A stretch of 64,000 nucleotides of DNA from NCBI GenBank assembly GCA_028485475.2, contig CP144143.1, positions 558,001-622,000 of the forward strand. Direction: 5' to 3'. Of the stretch, positions 61,109 through 64,000 are shown piece after piece. The position numbers and the translations under genes were made by a program. Positions within the stretch are counted from its first letter, which is position 1, and the number at the start of each line of letters is the position of its first letter. The stretch is from Chitinophagaceae bacterium C216. GTDB lineage: Bacteria > Bacteroidota > Bacteroidia > Chitinophagales > Chitinophagaceae. The notes under the pieces are model-generated. The model was not told the origin of the DNA and made no database searches. It was given only the letters and a program-made list of their open reading frames with translations.

Positions 61109-61156
61109 TGTTACAATAAACAAAAAACAATTAAACAACCTTTAAACTTTTAAGAG

Positions 61157-61612
61157 ATGAAAGCCTTAATTCTGTCTGCTGTATTATTTGTTAGCGTTGC
61201 TGCCAACGCTGCTTCCATAAATCTTCCCGACAACGAAAAAGTGGTGAAAACGTTTAATGAGCTTTTTAAAGGAGCTAGTAATGTTACATGGAACAACGTA
61301 GGAAAACAGTATGAAGCATTTTTCACGCTGGCGTCTATTAAAACCCGGGTTACTATTGATCAAAAAGGAAGACTGGTGCAGACCATTCGTTATTACGGGG
61401 AAAGCGAATTGCCAGCAAACATCCTTTATAATGTTAAAAATCAATATTTAGGAAAAGAAATTTTTGGTGTAACAGAAATATCCAATAAATTTGGGACTCA
61501 ATACCAAATTGTATTAAAGGATAACAGTCATTATATCCATCTCAATGCTAATAGCAAAGGGGATCTAGAACTTGCCGGAAAATACAAAAGAGGGGATTCC
61601 ACCAAAAAATAG
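61157..61612 (+). CDS. small secreted PepSY-like protein
   Basis: A 151-aa protein with a signal peptide (MKALILSAVLFVSVAANA). The mature part has the short beta-alpha-beta pattern of PepSY-like periplasmic proteins common in Chitinophagaceae: VVKTFNELFKGASNVTWNNVGKQYEAFF, RVTIDQKGRLVQTIRYYGESELP, and GTQYQIVLKDNSHYIHL. No enzyme motif. Function unknown; such proteins are often abundant and stress-responsive. It has its own promoter and a strong terminator. Confidence 0.82.
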   Translation: MKALILSAVLFVSVAANAASINLPDNEKVVKTFNELFKGASNVTWNNVGKQYEAFFTLASIKTRVTIDQKGRLVQTIRYYGESELPANILYNVKNQYLGKEIFGVTEISNKFGTQYQIVLKDNSHYIHLNANSKGDLELAGKYKRGDSTKK

Positions 61613-61680
61613 CCTAGAATAGACACTTTTTGTCTTTCATAAGACAAATATGAACTTTTTTTTCTCATGTAAAACTATAC

Positions 61681-61710
61681 GGAGGGGGTATTCTTATCTC
61701 CTCCCTTTTT
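61681..61710 (+). terminator. terminator after the PepSY-like gene
   Basis: GGAGGGGGTA (61681-61690), TTCT loop, TATCTCCTCC (61695-61704): a 10-bp stem with two G-U pairs, then CTTTTTGTTTTT. Confidence 0.85.
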
Positions 61711-61759
61711 GTTTTTACATAAGAAATGTCTTACTCTTTTAAAAGTGTTAAAGCCTGTT

Positions 61760-62431
61760 CTAAAATTTAATAGGAAGCTTGGCTACAACATCATCCCATG
61801 CAATTATCAGGTTCGCTCCATAATCGGCTTTTTCAAAAACCATAGTAAAATATTCCAGTTGCGGATTGTAGTAAGTAACCGGTACCTGCACTCTCACTAA
61901 ATCTTTGGCTTCGTTTTGCTTTAATCCCCACATGTCCAGCTCTTCGTTTACCACAATTGTCCAATAGCCTGCTTTGGGAATAGCATATAATGTATAACGA
62001 CCGGGGGCTAGTTTTTTATCTCCGATAGTAACCGGTTGAAATATATCGAGTTCTGTAGCTTCGTTGGCACCCAAACGCCAATTTTCACCGAACTTTATTA
62101 TATCTTCAAAAAGATTACGCCCCTGCAAATGAGGACGACTATATATTACCCTCATCACGGGTAGGGAATCTCCGGAACCTGCCATTTTTAATTGCGGAAA
62201 TTTATGCGGATAATAACTCATATCCATTGGAGAAAGGTCTACTTCTGCATAAATTCCTGGTTCTTCTTCTGTTTGTTGTAGCGGTTGGGGCCGCTGAGGT
62301 GTTAAGTTAGCAATACTATCATTCTTCACCTGTTGTTCCGCATCCATATTTTCAGCGGCAGTCTTACTATTTTCCTTACAACCGGAAACGAGTATCCATA
62401 AAAACAAAACAGCAACCGAAAGACTCTTCAT
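61760..62431 (-). CDS. DUF2911 lipoprotein
   Basis: A 223-aa lipoprotein: lipobox LVSGC, Cys18. The DUF2911 signature is plain: VIYSRPHLQGRNLFEDIIKFGENWRLGANEATELD, GDKKLAPGRYTLYAIP, and WTIVVNEELDMWG. A 50-residue acidic/Gln-rich linker follows the lipid anchor. Function is unknown. It starts 47 bp after the ACP phosphodiesterase stop and is the last of a three-gene minus-strand run. Confidence 0.92.
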   Translation of the reverse strand: MKSLSVAVLFLWILVSGCKENSKTAAENMDAEQQVKNDSIANLTPQRPQPLQQTEEEPGIYAEVDLSPMDMSYYPHKFPQLKMAGSGDSLPVMRVIYSRPHLQGRNLFEDIIKFGENWRLGANEATELDIFQPVTIGDKKLAPGRYTLYAIPKAGYWTIVVNEELDMWGLKQNEAKDLVRVQVPVTYYNPQLEYFTMVFEKADYGANLIIAWDDVVAKLPIKF

Positions 62432-62478
62432 CTTAAAGATTTTACAAATGTTTCTTGCTAATAAATATTATTAATTCT

Positions 62479-63072
62479 TTATTGCTGCAATAACGTTTCA
62501 AAAGTATAGCGGGCAAAGGGTTTCATGTCCTGCCACAACGCATCAAAACATTCCTTCAAGAAGTCGTAATGCAGCTCGAAAATTTCCACAGCCTGCGAAC
62601 TGTCATGCAAATATGCGGCTCTTTTTACTAAGCCACCAAAACTTTGATAAATTCCTTCTCTTGTTCTGTAACTATACAGCCAGTTCTGGCTACGCATATA
62701 GAAAAACATGCGCCGGAAAGCTTCGGGCATAACAGCTTCTTGTTTTTCTAAAAGATGATACGTTGTTTGGGAAAACTCGAACAGCGAGTCTTTGGTAAAG
62801 GTTGCGGTGTCTAAAGCAAGAAAATGATCGTTTACTACATCAATAAACGCTCCGCTATATAAACGATAGGCTTTTTTAAAAACAGTTTTAGCCTCTTTAG
62901 TTGCAGCATGAATATCGGCAAATGCATCGATGGCTCTATGCAATACAATCCCTTTATGAACAGATTGGGGATAATTATATTGTTGTTTGCCCTTTACAAA
63001 ATCGCTGATCATATTCCCCAGTAAAATCTGTTCATGGTTGAAGGATAAATATGCATGTGCCAAATAGTTCAT
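62479..63072 (-). CDS. acpH: acyl carrier protein phosphodiesterase
   Basis: A 197-aa ACP phosphodiesterase, which removes the phosphopantetheine arm from holo-ACP. Family blocks: MNYLAHAYLSF, LLGNMISDFVKG, VHKGIVLHRAIDAFADIH (HD-like metal ligands) and YSGAFIDVVNDHFLAL. It starts 3 bp after the stop of the upstream alpha/beta hydrolase gene. Confidence 0.9.
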   Translation of the reverse strand: MNYLAHAYLSFNHEQILLGNMISDFVKGKQQYNYPQSVHKGIVLHRAIDAFADIHAATKEAKTVFKKAYRLYSGAFIDVVNDHFLALDTATFTKDSLFEFSQTTYHLLEKQEAVMPEAFRRMFFYMRSQNWLYSYRTREGIYQSFGGLVKRAAYLHDSSQAVEIFELHYDFLKECFDALWQDMKPFARYTFETLLQQ

Positions 63073-63075
63073 ATA

Positions 63076-64000
63076 TTATTTCTTAATGAATGTTACTATA
63101 TCTGCAACCAATTGCTGGGGAATGGGCAAATCGGGGCTACTGTAGGACGCGGCTTGTGCTATTCTGTTTCCTGTTGCTTTTTTTAAAACATGATTCATTT
63201 CTTCGATCATTGATAAAGACGATTGTTTATTGCAAGTATGAAGAGCTTCTCCTTCGCTTTGCTGCACCTGCAAATCAGTTGTTCCTTGAATAATTAGCAC
63301 GGGGATGGTCAATTTACCGATTTCTTCGCAAGGATTATACTTCATCCATGAAATGAGATATGGCTGTACACTAGGTCTAAATAGTATATTCAACTCAGGA
63401 GAAATGTTTGCTACAGTTTGTCCATTTTTCAATTGTGGTAGAATAGAATCGGCAGCGGATGCTAATGCTGGCGCTTGTTGTTTCAACTGCCAACTGAGAA
63501 TTTCATCAATGGGTTTGGAAGGGCCGGCAATGGAAATATATTTATCAGCTTTTACTCGTTGCGCGGCTACCATAGCAATCAGAGAGCCTTCGCTATGACC
63601 GGCTAAAACGATCTGCTTCACCCGGCTGTCCTTTCTTAACAATTGTGACCACTCTTCTAAATCTTTTATATAATCTTCGAAAACTATTTTGGATTCATCT
63701 GTAAAAGATTTAGCGCTTGCAGCAATACCGCGCTTATCAATTAACAATGTGGCTATATCGTATCTTGCCAGCGAATCGGCCAGCATACGATAACTATTGG
63801 CTTTTACACCCATTGGGTTATTTCCGTTTCTGTCGGTAGGTCCGGATCCTGGTTGAATGATGACTACATCGAATGAGTTGGTATTGGCAGGAACAATGAG
63901 ACTTCCATATAAATCGCCAGAGGATGTGTGTAAAGTAAGAGAGTCTTCCTTGTATTGTGCAAATGCTACACTACATAGTATCAGTGAAAAGAATAATAAA
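63076..64000 (-). CDS. secreted alpha/beta hydrolase (5' end cut by window edge)
   Basis: At least 307 residues. The frame is open to the right edge and there reads LLFFSLILCSVAFAQ, a signal peptide lacking only its first residues. Then GSLIVPANTNSFDVVIIQPGSGPTDRNGN (oxyanion-hole loop), LLIDKRGIAAS, the nucleophile elbow LAGHSEGS, Asp in LIIQGTTDLQV and His in MNHVLKKA: a full Ser-Asp-His set. It is the first of the run with acpH and the DUF2911 gene. Substrate unknown; many relatives are acyl or peptidyl esterases. Confidence 0.88.
   Translation of the reverse strand, partial: LLFFSLILCSVAFAQYKEDSLTLHTSSGDLYGSLIVPANTNSFDVVIIQPGSGPTDRNGNNPMGVKANSYRMLADSLARYDIATLLIDKRGIAASAKSFTDESKIVFEDYIKDLEEWSQLLRKDSRVKQIVLAGHSEGSLIAMVAAQRVKADKYISIAGPSKPIDEILSWQLKQQAPALASAADSILPQLKNGQTVANISPELNILFRPSVQPYLISWMKYNPCEEIGKLTIPVLIIQGTTDLQVQQSEGEALHTCNKQSSLSMIEEMNHVLKKATGNRIAQAASYSSPDLPIPQQLVADIVTFIKK

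Noticed and set aside
60960-61145. 61-codon basic frame before the PepSY-like gene
   Set aside because: It overlaps the best promoter of the next gene and has no recognisable feature.

Overview
The window reads as chromosomal DNA of a member of the Bacteroidota, most likely family Chitinophagaceae (the family call is inference). Direct signs are a SusC/SusD pair, Bacteroidota-specific families (DUF3667, DUF2911, DUF5522, DUF420, TIGR02757), many promoters with the Bacteroidota -7 box TAnnTTTG instead of TATAAT, and small secreted or lipoprotein genes with MKK starts. No tRNA, rRNA, CRISPR array, prophage or insertion sequence was seen. Genes are dense and mostly housekeeping, in short operons on both strands that are often separated by bidirectional hairpin terminators.

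Layout. 1-2868 (minus): end of an aryl-polyene/flexirubin-type fatty-acid cluster (acyltransferase, hotdog dehydratase, secreted protein, thioesterase, ketosynthase cut by the window edge). 2966-16184: MscS channel, thioredoxin-like protein, MerR regulator, alaS, a K+ channel with a zinc ribbon, a double-PDZ protein, gatB, a TlpA-type lipoprotein, DUF3667 protein, a long purF. 16259-21770 (minus): SusC/SusD pair preceded by two tiny genes that share its 5' end. 21950-26915: sixA-like phosphatase, trmB, DUF5522, an alkyltransferase-like protein, then a TonB-dependent receptor behind a long leader ORF containing an in-frame intrinsic terminator, and a small barrel protein. 26958-39346: SDR epimerase with no canonical start codon, PQQ-type sugar dehydrogenase, SCO/DUF420, murA, bestrophin, gmk, a CNNM/HlyC-type protein, tatC, rpiB, a Gfo/Idh oxidoreductase, and an unknown helical protein.

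39347-40756 has no protein gene. It carries three near-identical 68-70 bp modules, each ending in a terminator hairpin and each preceded by a different 5' segment and a TAnnTTTG box. I read these as a tandem family of sibling small RNAs; a decayed fourth copy lies between the first two. An AT-rich broken outer-membrane barrel gene follows.

41684-48798 is a second candidate system. A divergent ECF sigma factor and a TPR anti-sigma-like protein face an operon of a PKD/barrel protein, a membrane-anchored TPR-CHAT protease predicted to face the periplasm, and a lipoprotein. The remainder (48791-64000) holds a small DUF4359-like protein, a SWIM-SNF2 helicase, comB, gcvT, a class A beta-lactamase-like hydrolase, a fatty-acid hydroxylase, a TIGR02757 protein, a Fic protein that has lost both its catalytic His and its inhibitory Glu, a trans-sulfuration enzyme, a PepSY-like secreted protein, a DUF2911 lipoprotein, an ACP phosphodiesterase and an alpha/beta hydrolase cut by the right edge.
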